This document shows positions 1-6,301 of a DNA stretch of 7,188 bases, piece after piece. Each line of letters opens with the position of its first letter. The first letter of the stretch is position 1. The notes beneath the pieces are model-generated. The model saw nothing but the letters and a program-made list of their open reading frames with translations, had not been told where the DNA came from and did no database searches. The position numbers and the translations under genes are program-made. This DNA is from a bacterium (lineage in GTDB: Bacteria; Chloroflexota; Dormibacteria; Aeolococcales; Bog-877), in contig JAJZGN010000099.1 in the NCBI GenBank assembly GCA_021798435.1, positions 1 to 7,188 on the forward strand, in the 5' to 3' direction.

Positions 1-1508
1 AACCGGCCCCGCCGGAGGTCCTCGAGGCGGGCCTCCAGATTCGGCCGCCGCTGGGCGACGCTCTCCAGTGCCATGAGGCGCTGAAACTGTCCGAAGGACT
101 GCTCCAGCAGGCCCTCAGCCTCCTCGGGGCTCCGCCGCCGGAGGAGGTTCAGGGTCATGTTGTAGGTGGGAGCGAACTTGGACTCCACCGCCATGTCGTT
201 GCCCAGGAGGGTCTCGCAGATCACGCCCAGGTCCACCTCGGGATCGCGCAGGATGACCCCGTGGCCGATCTCGTCTATCCCGCGCCGACCGGCCCGTCCC
301 AGGAGCTGGGTCAGCTGCCCGGAGCGCAGCGGACTGAACCCCTGGCCGTCGAACTTGGTGAAGGTGGAGATGACGCAGGCGCGGGCCGGCATGTTGAGGC
401 CGAGCGCCAGCGTTTCGGTGGCGAACACCACCTTGAGGAGGCCGCGCTGGAAGAGCAGCTCCACGGTCTCCTTGACGTAGGGCAGAAGGCCGGCGTGGTG
501 GACCGCGATCCCCGCCCGGAGCATGGACATGTTGAGCAAGGAGGTGTAGACCGCCGCCTCCTCGGGGTCGTCCACAGCGCTCAGCCGGTCCGCCAACAGG
601 TCGTCGACCAGGAACTTCTCCTCCAGGGAGTTGAGGTCCAGGCCGTGGGTGGCGCACCGAGAGAGCGCCTCCTGGCAGCCCCGTCGGGAGAAGATGAAGT
701 AGATCGCCGGAAGCATCCCCTCCGCGGCCAGCTCCCGCAGGATCGCCAGGAGATCGTTCTCCGCCGCCAGCACCACCCGGTTGCCGCCGAACCGACGGTC
801 TCCCTCGGCCTCGCGCTCGGCGGCCTCCAGCGTCCTTCGGTCCAGCCTGCCGTCCGGGCCGAGGAGCGGGAGCAGCCGGTTGCCGACCCCCAGCCACGTG
901 ACCAGCTCCACAGGCCTTCGGGTCCTGACCACGACCGCGGTCGGGCCCCGGCGTTCCTCCATCCAAGCCGCCACGTCGTCCACGTTGGTGATGGTGGCCG
1001 ACAGCCCGATGAACCGGATGTGGGCGGGGGCCTGGACTATCACCTCCTCCCAGACCGTGCCCCGGGGAAACTCGTCGATGTAGTGGACCTCGTCCAGCAC
1101 CACCCAGCCCACCCGGGCCAGTGACGCCGGGTCCTCGTAGATCAGGTTGCGCAGGATCTCGGTGGTCATCACCACCACCCGCGCGGAGGGACGCACCGAG
1201 GTCTCCCCGGTCACCAGCCCCACCGTGTCCTCGCCGTACCGGAGGCAGAGATCCTGGAACTTCTGGTTGGACAGCGCCTTGAGGGGCGAGGTGTAGATCG
1301 CCCGCTCGCCGGCCCGGCGCAGGCAGTCCCAGATCGCCCACTCCGCGATCACCGTCTTGCCGCTGCTTGTGGGCGCGCTGACCAGCACCCCCCGGTGGGT
1401 AGAGAGCGCCTCGATGGCCTGGCGCTGGAAGGGGTCGAGCCGGAAGGGGAGGGTGGCCTCGAAGGCCTCGAGTCCGGGATCCTCCGGCCCCGAGGTCGGA
1501 GGGTTCAC
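1..1508 (-). CDS. helY: Ski2-like DEAD/DEAH-box helicase (HelY type), C-terminus cut by window edge
   Basis: ATP-dependent superfamily 2 helicase of the Ski2/Mtr4/HelY group, cytosolic; in this family the substrate is RNA or DNA, and the bacterial role is poorly defined. The first 502 residues are present. Visible motifs: Q-motif-like DPFQRQAI near residue 28; Walker A APTSSGKT at 45-52 (Lys51); DEVH box at 139-142; motif III SAT at 170-172; motif VI QLLGRAGRRG at 401-410. Family members are usually around 900 residues, so the C-terminal part lies outside the window. The GTG start at 1506-1508 overlaps the lgt stop in a GTGA tetramer, which supports this start; no strong Shine-Dalgarno precedes it, so translational coupling to lgt is likely. 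The frame is open across the whole visible length. The family assignment is firm; the HelY orthology is inferred from motif pattern and likely phylum. Confidence 0.93.
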   Translation of the reverse strand, partial: MNPPTSGPEDPGLEAFEATLPFRLDPFQRQAIEALSTHRGVLVSAPTSSGKTVIAEWAIWDCLRRAGERAIYTSPLKALSNQKFQDLCLRYGEDTVGLVTGETSVRPSARVVVMTTEILRNLIYEDPASLARVGWVVLDEVHYIDEFPRGTVWEEVIVQAPAHIRFIGLSATITNVDDVAAWMEERRGPTAVVVRTRRPVELVTWLGVGNRLLPLLGPDGRLDRRTLEAAEREAEGDRRFGGNRVVLAAENDLLAILRELAAEGMLPAIYFIFSRRGCQEALSRCATHGLDLNSLEEKFLVDDLLADRLSAVDDPEEAAVYTSLLNMSMLRAGIAVHHAGLLPYVKETVELLFQRGLLKVVFATETLALGLNMPARACVISTFTKFDGQGFSPLRSGQLTQLLGRAGRRGIDEIGHGVILRDPEVDLGVICETLLGNDMAVESKFAPTYNMTLNLLRRRSPEEAEGLLEQSFGQFQRLMALESVAQRRPNLEARLEDLRRGR

Positions 1509-2350
1509 GCCGGGGGCGGCTCCACCACCGGGAGCGCCGCCTCGGCCCGGTGCCGGTTGGTGCGCCGCCAGGCGTAGATGAGGGGTGGGATCCCCAGCAC
1601 CAGGACCCCGATCGAGGTGAGCTGGGCCTGCTTCAGCCCGAAGGCGATGATGGGGACGTTGACTGGGTCGCGGAGGAAGAAGATGCCGATCTGGGTGATG
1701 GGATAGAGGATGAGGTAGGCGATCCCCACCCAGCCGTCAGGCACCCCCCGACGACGCAGGTAGAGCAGTATTCCGAGGACCAGCAGGATGACCAGGGCCT
1801 CATAGGCGGCCGCCGGCTGGTAGGCGACGCCCAGCCGAGGGGCGAAGGCATGGGGATTGGTGTACTCGGTGGCCCAGGGGAGATTGGACGGGTACCCGAG
1901 GATGTCCCCGTTGATGATGTTGCCGATCCGCCCGATGGGCTGCCCCACGGCCGCGAAGAAGGCGGCGGCGTCCAGCAGCACCCAGAAGTTGAGCTTCTCC
2001 CGCCAGGCCAGGAAGAGCATGGTGAGGGAGGCCAGGAAGATGGCCCCGAAGAAGGCCATGCCCCCGTTCCAGAAGGCGAAGATCTGGGCCGGGTGGGTGA
2101 GGTAGTACAGCGCCCCCGATTGCAGGTCGTAGAACAGCCGCCCCCCCACCAGCCCGGCGACCACCGCCCAGAAGGCGATCCAGCTGGCCTTGCCCCGGGG
2201 GATCCCGTGCCGCTCGGCGTACGGGAGCGCCACCTGGAGGCCCACCAGGATGGCCACCGCGTAGCCCACCCCGTACCAGTGGATGGTCAGCGGGCCGAGG
2301 TGGAAGACAGGGTCGATGCCGATCTTGATGACCGCCACCAGTGGGCTCAT
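1505..2350 (-). CDS. lgt: Prolipoprotein diacylglyceryl transferase Lgt
   Basis: Integral membrane enzyme that transfers diacylglycerol from phosphatidylglycerol to the lipobox cysteine of prolipoproteins, the first step of lipoprotein maturation. The 281 residues match the family length. Seen: HWYG at 24-27 (Tyr26, same number as the E. coli essential Tyr), the Lgt signature GRIGNIINGDILG at 140-152 (Arg141, Asn144, Gly152, matching E. coli Arg143, Asn146, Gly154), and Arg227 in FFLRDP. About seven hydrophobic segments are visible. Unusual: the position of E. coli His103 (GGMSFHG) is Phe101 here (GGMAFFG), and the HPSQLYE motif reads YQPAAAYE. The ATG at 2348-2350 overlaps the preceding stop as ATGA, with GAGGTG placed 8 nt upstream. 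A short Arg- and Pro-rich tail ends the protein. Identity is secure; catalytic details differ from the E. coli model. Confidence 0.96.
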   Translation of the reverse strand: MSPLVAVIKIGIDPVFHLGPLTIHWYGVGYAVAILVGLQVALPYAERHGIPRGKASWIAFWAVVAGLVGGRLFYDLQSGALYYLTHPAQIFAFWNGGMAFFGAIFLASLTMLFLAWREKLNFWVLLDAAAFFAAVGQPIGRIGNIINGDILGYPSNLPWATEYTNPHAFAPRLGVAYQPAAAYEALVILLVLGILLYLRRRGVPDGWVGIAYLILYPITQIGIFFLRDPVNVPIIAFGLKQAQLTSIGVLVLGIPPLIYAWRRTNRHRAEAALPVVEPPPA

Positions 2351-2679
2351 ACGTTGATCACCTCGATATCTTGGCGGGTGAGGATGGCCTCACCGCCGCC
2401 TGCGTCCTCGGCCACCCAGTCTGCCACCTGCTGCAGTAGGCGGTCCGCCACCTTCCGATCGTTGCTCACGCAGCTGACCCCGATCACCGCGAGCTGCCAG
2501 CTGTCCATCTGGTCCACCTCCGCCACCGCCACATTGAAGGCCCTCCGCAAACGGGCGGTCAGCGACGCCACGACCTGGCGCTTGGCCTTCAGCGAGCGGC
2601 TGAGCGGCAGGTGCAGCGTGAGCTGGAGGCTTCCCACCACCATCTGGCTAGTGTAGGAGCTGACTCCAAGGCCGCTCAT
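2347..2679 (-). CDS. ylxP: DUF503 / YlxP-like protein
   Basis: Small cytosolic protein of family DUF503, of which B. subtilis YlxP is a member; the biochemical role is not established, though YlxP-type genes often sit with translation genes (nusA-infB). Here that context is absent. The conserved core begins at residue 13: MVVGSLQLTLHLPLSRSLKAKRQVV, then LRRAFNVAVAEVDQMDSWQLAVIGVSCVSND, matching the family pattern of an N-terminal beta-strand, SLK-KR helix, FNV-VAEVD strand and SND turn. Two starts are possible. The ATG at 2677-2679 overlaps the previous stop (ATGA) and gives 110 residues; the internal ATG at 2641-2643 gives 98, closer to the usual length of about 90-95. Neither has a strong Shine-Dalgarno. 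I chose the upstream start because every junction nearby is coupled. Family call is firm; function unknown. Confidence 0.9.
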   Translation of the reverse strand: MSGLGVSSYTSQMVVGSLQLTLHLPLSRSLKAKRQVVASLTARLRRAFNVAVAEVDQMDSWQLAVIGVSCVSNDRKVADRLLQQVADWVAEDAGGGEAILTRQDIEVINV

Positions 2680-3290
2680 CGGGCCCGGCGCAGCATCTCC
2701 ACCGCCACGTTGGAGATGCGCTCCTGGCCCACCGTGGTCGTGCCGCCGTGCCCGGGGTAGACCACGGTGTTCTCCGGAAGGGTGAGCAGCCGGGAGAGGA
2801 CCGAGGTCAGCTGGCGAGCGAGGTCCTGGTCGGGAAGGTTGGTGGGGCCGATGTCGCCCTGGCGCAGGGTGTCACCGGTGAAGAGGTGGTTCCCCACCTT
2901 GAAGCAGAGGCTGCCGGGGCTGTGCCCGGGGGTGGCCAGGACCTCCACCTCGAAGTCCCCGAAGGGGAGCCGGTCCCCGTCCTGCAGGTAGCGCTCCGCC
3001 GAGCGCAGGTAACCCGTGGCGTCCAGAAGGCTCATGGCGGTGACGCCACCCACCGCCTCCCGGACTTGGTCTTTGGCCCCGGCATGGTTTCGATGGCCGT
3101 GGGTCAGCACGATGTGCGCCACCTCCAGCCCCTGGCACTGCGCCACCACCTTCTCCGCCTCGGCGCCGGGGTCGATCACCACGGCCTGCCCGCTCCGGGC
3201 GCAGGCGACGACGTAGCAATTCGAGTCCTGGGTGCCGGTGACCCGGACGCGGGCGATCTTGAGGCGGGGCCGGGCCGGCTCCGTGCTCAG
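2676..3290 (-). CDS. MBL-fold metallo-hydrolase, glyoxalase II/YcbL-like, probable CTG start
   Basis: Cytosolic metallo-beta-lactamase-fold hydrolase of the small glyoxalase II/YcbL-like type, probably a thioesterase; substrate unknown. From the proposed CTG at 3288-3290 it is 204 residues. Metal motif 1 is HGHRNH at 64-69, where the family has HxHxDH: Asn68 replaces the usual Asp. The other ligands are present: His123 in TPGHSPG, Asp140 in FTGDT, His181 in YPGHGG. The first ATG/GTG/TTG in frame is GTG at 3180-3182, which would remove the N-terminal strands (IARVRVTGTQDSNCYVVA at residues 12-29, then AVVIDPG), a region the fold needs. The CTG overlaps the upstream stop as CTGA and has GAGGG 8 nt before it (3299-3303), so CTG initiation is the best reading. 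Downstream it overlaps the DUF503 gene by ATGA. The fold is certain; substrate and metal stoichiometry are not. Confidence 0.9.
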   Translation of the reverse strand: MSTEPARPRLKIARVRVTGTQDSNCYVVACARSGQAVVIDPGAEAEKVVAQCQGLEVAHIVLTHGHRNHAGAKDQVREAVGGVTAMSLLDATGYLRSAERYLQDGDRLPFGDFEVEVLATPGHSPGSLCFKVGNHLFTGDTLRQGDIGPTNLPDQDLARQLTSVLSRLLTLPENTVVYPGHGGTTTVGQERISNVAVEMLRRAR

Positions 3291-3625
3291 AGGCGTTGCC
3301 CTCGCTGGTCCACCAGTTTCTGCCGGAGCGCCTCCAGCTGCTCGAACTCCTCAAGTGGGGGCTTGGGCAGCCGCTGATAGGAGTGCGGGAACTTGGCGTG
3401 CTGGAGAGCCGCGACCAGGGTCTCCACCTCTTCGTCGGTGAGGCGGTAGAGGTGGCCCTGGGGCACCACGTCCGGGACGGCCTCGGTGACCAGGGGAACG
3501 GGATACTCCTCAGGGCCCATCGCGGTGCCGGCGTCCGAGGAGTCCTCTGGTGCCTCCCGCGGCGGCACCCTGGTGGGCTGGAAGAGCTGGGCCGAACCGC
3601 TGAGGCTAGCCCGCTTGAACGCCAT
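3287..3625 (-). CDS. Unknown 112-residue protein coupled to ParA
   Basis: Not recognised. It begins 1 nt after the parA stop and has a strong AGGAGG (3635-3640) 9 nt before its ATG, embedded in the last codons of parA, so it is almost certainly a real, translationally coupled gene. Layout seen: a basic, hydroxyl-rich N-terminus (MAFKRASLSG, Lys4 and Arg5), a Pro- and acid-rich probably disordered stretch at about 18-45 ending in GPEEYPVPL, a central piece with PDVVPQGHLYRLTDEEVETLVAAL that looks helical at 63-75, and a C-terminal charged helix at 90-110 (LEEFEQLEALRQKLVDQ). No membrane segment, signal peptide or metal motif is visible. Position and architecture resemble the small partners found beside orphan ParA ATPases, but that function is inference only. 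Confidence 0.85.
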   Translation of the reverse strand: MAFKRASLSGSAQLFQPTRVPPREAPEDSSDAGTAMGPEEYPVPLVTEAVPDVVPQGHLYRLTDEEVETLVAALQHAKFPHSYQRLPKPPLEEFEQLEALRQKLVDQRGQRL

Positions 3626-3626
3626 C

Positions 3627-4433
3627 TCAGTGCTCCTCCTGGGTCTGGGCCATCACATGCTCGGCCAGGCTGCGGTAGGCCCCGGCCCCGTCCGAGTCCT
3701 TGGCGTACTGGAGGATCGACTGCCCTGCCAGCGGGCACTCCGCGAAGCGGATGCTGTCCCCGACCTGGAAGGGGTAAACCAGCTCCCCGAAGTGCTCGGT
3801 GACGTCCCGCAGCACCTCGTTGGCGTGCACCGTCCGCCCCTTGTGGATGGTGGGGAGGATCCCGTGGATGCGCAGCCTGGGGTTCAGTTTGGTGCGCACC
3901 CGGTCGATGGTCCGCTGCAGCTGCTCCATCCCCTTCATCCCGAAGTACTCGCACTGCAGGGGGATGATCACCTCCGTGGCCGCCACCAGGGCGTTGATGG
4001 ACAGCAACCCCAAAGACGGTGGGCAGTCGATGATCGTGAAGTCGTACTCACTGCGGAGGGGGTGCAGTTTCTCGCGGAGCACCGACTCCCTGCCGATCTC
4101 CGTCACCAGCTGGAGCTCGGCGCCTGCCAGCTCCACGTTGGCGGGCAGGAAGTCGACGCCCACCCCGGGTGAGTAGAGGCGGACGTCGGCGGCCGTGACG
4201 TTGTGCTCGCAGAGAACGTCGTAGACCGTGAGGCGAAGGTCGTCCGGCTTGGCCACTCCCATGTTGACCGTGAGGTGGCCCTGGGGGTCGAGGTCGACGC
4301 AGAGCACCCGGGCCCCCCGCTCGGAGAGGGCCGCACCCAGGTTGACCGCGGTGGTGGTCTTCCCAACCCCGCCCTTCTGGTTGGCCACGGCGAAGACCTG
4401 GGGCTCGGGGAGGGGGTGGTGGTTCGAGGACAT
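3627..4433 (-). CDS. parA: ParA/Soj-family P-loop ATPase
   Basis: Deviant-Walker ATPase of the ParA/Soj (MinD/Mrp) superfamily, which dimerises with ATP, binds nucleoid DNA non-specifically and positions chromosomal origins, plasmids or protein cargo. Seen in the 268 residues: deviant Walker A KGGVGKTT at 20-27 (signature Lys20, P-loop Lys25), Walker A' VDLDPQGH at 46-53 (usually ending in N), the Soj-typical FLPANVELAGAELQLV at 95-110, and Walker B FTIIDCPPSLGLL at 132-144 (Asp136). There is no N-terminal HTH domain, so it is the small Soj-like type rather than a P1-type ParA. No parB-like gene follows, which suggests an orphan ParA, although a parB beyond the window cannot be excluded. The ATG at 4431-4433 has AGGG about 10 nt upstream. 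It is the first gene of the minus-strand cluster and diverges from the TPR gene. Family is certain; cargo unknown. Confidence 0.95.
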   Translation of the reverse strand: MSSNHHPLPEPQVFAVANQKGGVGKTTTAVNLGAALSERGARVLCVDLDPQGHLTVNMGVAKPDDLRLTVYDVLCEHNVTAADVRLYSPGVGVDFLPANVELAGAELQLVTEIGRESVLREKLHPLRSEYDFTIIDCPPSLGLLSINALVAATEVIIPLQCEYFGMKGMEQLQRTIDRVRTKLNPRLRIHGILPTIHKGRTVHANEVLRDVTEHFGELVYPFQVGDSIRFAECPLAGQSILQYAKDSDGAGAYRSLAEHVMAQTQEEH

Positions 4434-4488
4434 GACAGAAGGACCCTGCGGCGCCCGGCCGTGTCAGCGGCCGAAATAGGTGCGCGCT

Positions 4489-4507
4489 GCCGCTATCATA
4501 TGGCGGC
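4489..4507 (-). promoter_or_regulatory. Candidate parA operon promoter/operator: TATGAT inside an inverted repeat
   Basis: On the minus strand a TATGAT hexamer (4495-4500) resembles a sigma-70 minus-10 box and lies about 60 bp before the parA ATG. It sits inside an inverted repeat with GCCGC and GCGGC arms (4489-4493 and 4503-4507), the most AT-rich point of an otherwise GC-rich 178-bp divergent spacer. I see no good minus-35 hexamer at normal spacing. A repressor on the repeat could cover the minus-10 box. This is a motif-level guess. Confidence 0.35.
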
Positions 4508-4598
4508 CCCGGCGGGTGGGGGACGCGAGGCCGAATTGGGCGCGGAGCGCGCCCAGCGGCCGCCCCCGCTCCCGGAACCTCACTTCCGACTAGTTTGC

Positions 4599-4604
4599 AG
4601 GAGG
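4599..4604 (+). promoter_or_regulatory. Shine-Dalgarno site for the TPR gene
   Basis: AGGAGG lies 7 nt before the GTG at 4612-4614 and fixes that non-ATG start. It is the strongest ribosome binding site in the window together with the one before the 112-residue protein. Confidence 0.9.
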
Positions 4605-4611
4605 CCGCGCA

Positions 4612-5469
4612 GTGTCCGACGTAGGCGACCACGCCCGGACCAAGCTGGAACTGGTGCAGGATGCCGTCCAGATGGCCCTCTCGGCCCGCTGGGAAGAGGC
4701 TGTGACTGCCAACCTGGAGATCCAGGAGCGGTTTGGCGAGGACGAGGAGACCGCCAACCGCCTGGGCAAGGCTCTCATCGAGACCGGCCGGTTCGATGAG
4801 GCAGGGGAGGCCTACCGGCGGGCTCTGGCCCTCAATCCACTGAACCAGATCGCCAAGCGCCAGCTTTCCAAGCTGGACGAGCTGATGGAGGGCCGGGCCG
4901 CCGCGGTGCCGGGGGAGGCGTCTCTGCCCCCGCGTTTCTTCACCGAGGAGCCGGGCAAGACCACCATGACCCGACTTGCTCCGCCGGACCGGGTGGACCC
5001 CGCCCAGATCGCCGCCGGGGATTCGGTGGACCTGGACGTGGGAGATGGCGAAGTGGTGGCGAAGACCCTCCGGGGAGTCTCGCTGGGGGCCCTGGAGCCG
5101 CGCCTGGCCCAGCGCGTGCGACACCTGGTCTCGCTGGGGAACCGGTATCAGGCCGGGGTCGTGAGGCTGGAGGGCGGGGCCGTCAACGTGCTCATCCGCG
5201 AGGTGCACCAGTCCCCGGAGGCGGTGGGGACTGTGGCATTCCCCGTCCGCAAGGGGCGGGAGGCGGAGTATCGACCCTATGCCAAGGAGGCGCTGCGGGC
5301 CCGGGACTCCGAGCCGCTCCAGCTGGACGACGACGATCAGGAGCTGGTGGGAACGGCGCCAGTCCGCACCGAGCTGGACGAGGGCTTCGGTGAGTTCGAG
5401 GACGGGGACGATGCCGACGAGCCGGTGGTCGGCGACGACGACTTGGAGGAGGACGACGAGGAGTTCTGA
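4612..5469 (+). CDS. TPR protein with acidic C-terminal tail
   Basis: A 285-residue soluble protein, function unknown. The N-terminal third is helical and holds about two tetratricopeptide repeats: a divergent one at about 15-45 and a clear one at 46-79 (ETANRLGKALIETGRFDEAGEAYRRALALNP), a fold that usually mediates protein-protein contacts. A linker at 95-125 leads to a beta-rich middle domain at about 127-215 (AGDSVDLDVGDGEVVAKTL, NRYQAGVVRLEGGAVNVLIREV) that I cannot assign. The last 49 residues (237-285) hold 24 Asp/Glu, a single Arg and no Lys, so the tail is probably disordered and highly acidic. No signal peptide or membrane segment is seen. The GTG start is fixed by AGGAGG 7 nt upstream. 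It diverges from parA across 178 bp, so shared control is possible. The coding call is firm from the open frame, ribosome binding site and domain pattern. Confidence 0.92.
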   Translation: MSDVGDHARTKLELVQDAVQMALSARWEEAVTANLEIQERFGEDEETANRLGKALIETGRFDEAGEAYRRALALNPLNQIAKRQLSKLDELMEGRAAAVPGEASLPPRFFTEEPGKTTMTRLAPPDRVDPAQIAAGDSVDLDVGDGEVVAKTLRGVSLGALEPRLAQRVRHLVSLGNRYQAGVVRLEGGAVNVLIREVHQSPEAVGTVAFPVRKGREAEYRPYAKEALRARDSEPLQLDDDDQELVGTAPVRTELDEGFGEFEDGDDADEPVVGDDDLEEDDEEF

Positions 5470-5498
5470 GGGGTCGGGAACGGTGCGCGGCTCGGGCC

Positions 5499-5513
5499 AC
5501 CGGGGATCCCGGT
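5499..5513 (+). terminator. Candidate hairpin terminator after the TPR gene
   Basis: ACCGGG and CCCGGT form a perfect 6-bp stem with a 3-nt GAT loop, beginning 30 nt after the TPR stop codon. No T-run follows, so it would be a U-less terminator as often proposed for high-GC bacteria, or simply a chance GC hairpin. Confidence 0.35.
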
Positions 5514-5650
5514 CGCGACATCGATCTTAGAAATCGGAACACCTCGGCAGGGGGTGGGTAGACTCCCGGCGGTGGGCAGCGCGGGCCTGCTCCTCCACCC
5601 GCTCCGCCGCAGGGTCGTCCGGGGGTTCCCTGGGGGACCGAGCGCCGACG

Positions 5651-6075
5651 ACTTCGCAGATCGCTCGTGAGCTCGACGACGCTCCCCCTGGGAGTCGGCC
5701 TCGGCACCTGACGCGGCCGACCGCGGCAGGGGGTCTGGGGGTATTTGCGAAGCGCCGGGTGGGGGCCTTCGAACTCACCTATGTCCTCCGCGCCGCTGCG
5801 GCACCGGTGGACCCGGCGACCTTGGTCGCCATGGTCCCTGGTGGGCACCGCGAGGGCTTCACTGTCGTCCTGGCAGGACCGCTGGCGCAGGCGGACCGCT
5901 ACCTCGACGCTGGGTCTCCCGACCCAGTCCGTGGCCGGGCCGGCCTCCGCAGCGGGCCCCCTGGCCCACCGATGAGGAGCCGGTCGACCACCTCTTGAAG
6001 CTGACGGCGGTCGCCCGGCCCCATCTGGCCGGCGCGGCGACTCCCGGGGAGACGGTGCCCGGTGGGGGCCGGAGT
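5651..6075 (+). pseudogene. Possible decayed gene with a frame change
   Basis: The plus-strand reading frame through 5759 gives a protein-like stretch from about 5738 to 5910 (GVFAKRRVGAFELTYVLRAA, then VDPATLVAMVPGGHREGFTV and VLAGPLAQADRYLDAG) with mixed hydrophobic and charged residues and about 82% G/C at third positions. It then becomes Arg/Pro/Gly-rich. A different frame becomes protein-like from about 5968 (PTDEEPVDHLLKLTAVARPH and onward), before losing that character near 6075. One or more indels between about 5915 and 5968 would join the two. No ribosome binding site or conserved motif is recognised, so the family cannot be named. Chance is a serious alternative. Confidence 0.25.
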
Positions 6076-6279
6076 CCTGCTCCCGGCCCTGAGCCGCAGG
6101 CGCCGAGGAGCCCTGGGCCCCGGGCTCGCCGGGTTGCGTTGCCTCCGGGTGCCCGGCCAGGTCCGAGTTCCGAGCCCACCACGGTCCGGAGAATGCGGTT
6201 GGGCGCCCGCTCCCGCGGGCCAGCCCTCCGGCCCCGCCCCCAATCCCCGTCCCGAGTCAGCTCGCCATGGCCTCGACTG

Positions 6280-6301
6280 GGGCGGGGTGAAGACCCCGCC
6301 C
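6280..6301 (-). terminator. Candidate GC hairpin terminator downstream of the Lrp gene
   Basis: GGGCGGGGT (6280-6288) and ACCCCGCCC (6293-6301) form a perfect 9-bp stem closed by a 4-nt loop, 65 bp past the Lrp stop codon in the direction of transcription. No T-run follows on either strand. It is the strongest inverted repeat in the gap and could stop transcripts arriving from either side. Confidence 0.45.

Noticed and set aside
261..1124. Plus-strand open frame antisense to the helicase
   Set aside because: Fully antisense to conserved helicase motifs, no recognisable domain or ribosome binding site.
115..1341. Minus-strand open frame of 408 codons inside the helicase gene
   Set aside because: The neighbouring frame carries all helicase motifs in order. 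This frame gives Gly/Arg/Pro-rich sequence and is an artefact.
1550..2656. Long plus-strand open frame (368 codons) opposite lgt and DUF503
   Set aside because: It is the complement of two certain genes, and its translation is dominated by Gly, Glu, Asp, Pro and Val without domains. It is a shadow of codon bias.
3180..3182. GTG as the start of the MBL hydrolase
   Set aside because: It would remove the first strands of the fold and leave a 108-bp gap after the previous gene in an otherwise overlapping cluster, while the upstream reading stays open and family-like.
4048..5208. Minus-strand open frame across the parA start and the TPR gene
   Set aside because: It runs through a clear divergent spacer and overlaps two well-supported genes in other frames.
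5545..5734. Direct repeat CGGCAGGGGGT at 5545-5555 and 5724-5734
   Set aside because: Only 11 bp in a G-rich stretch with no flanking similarity; it does not resemble attachment sites or IS target duplications.
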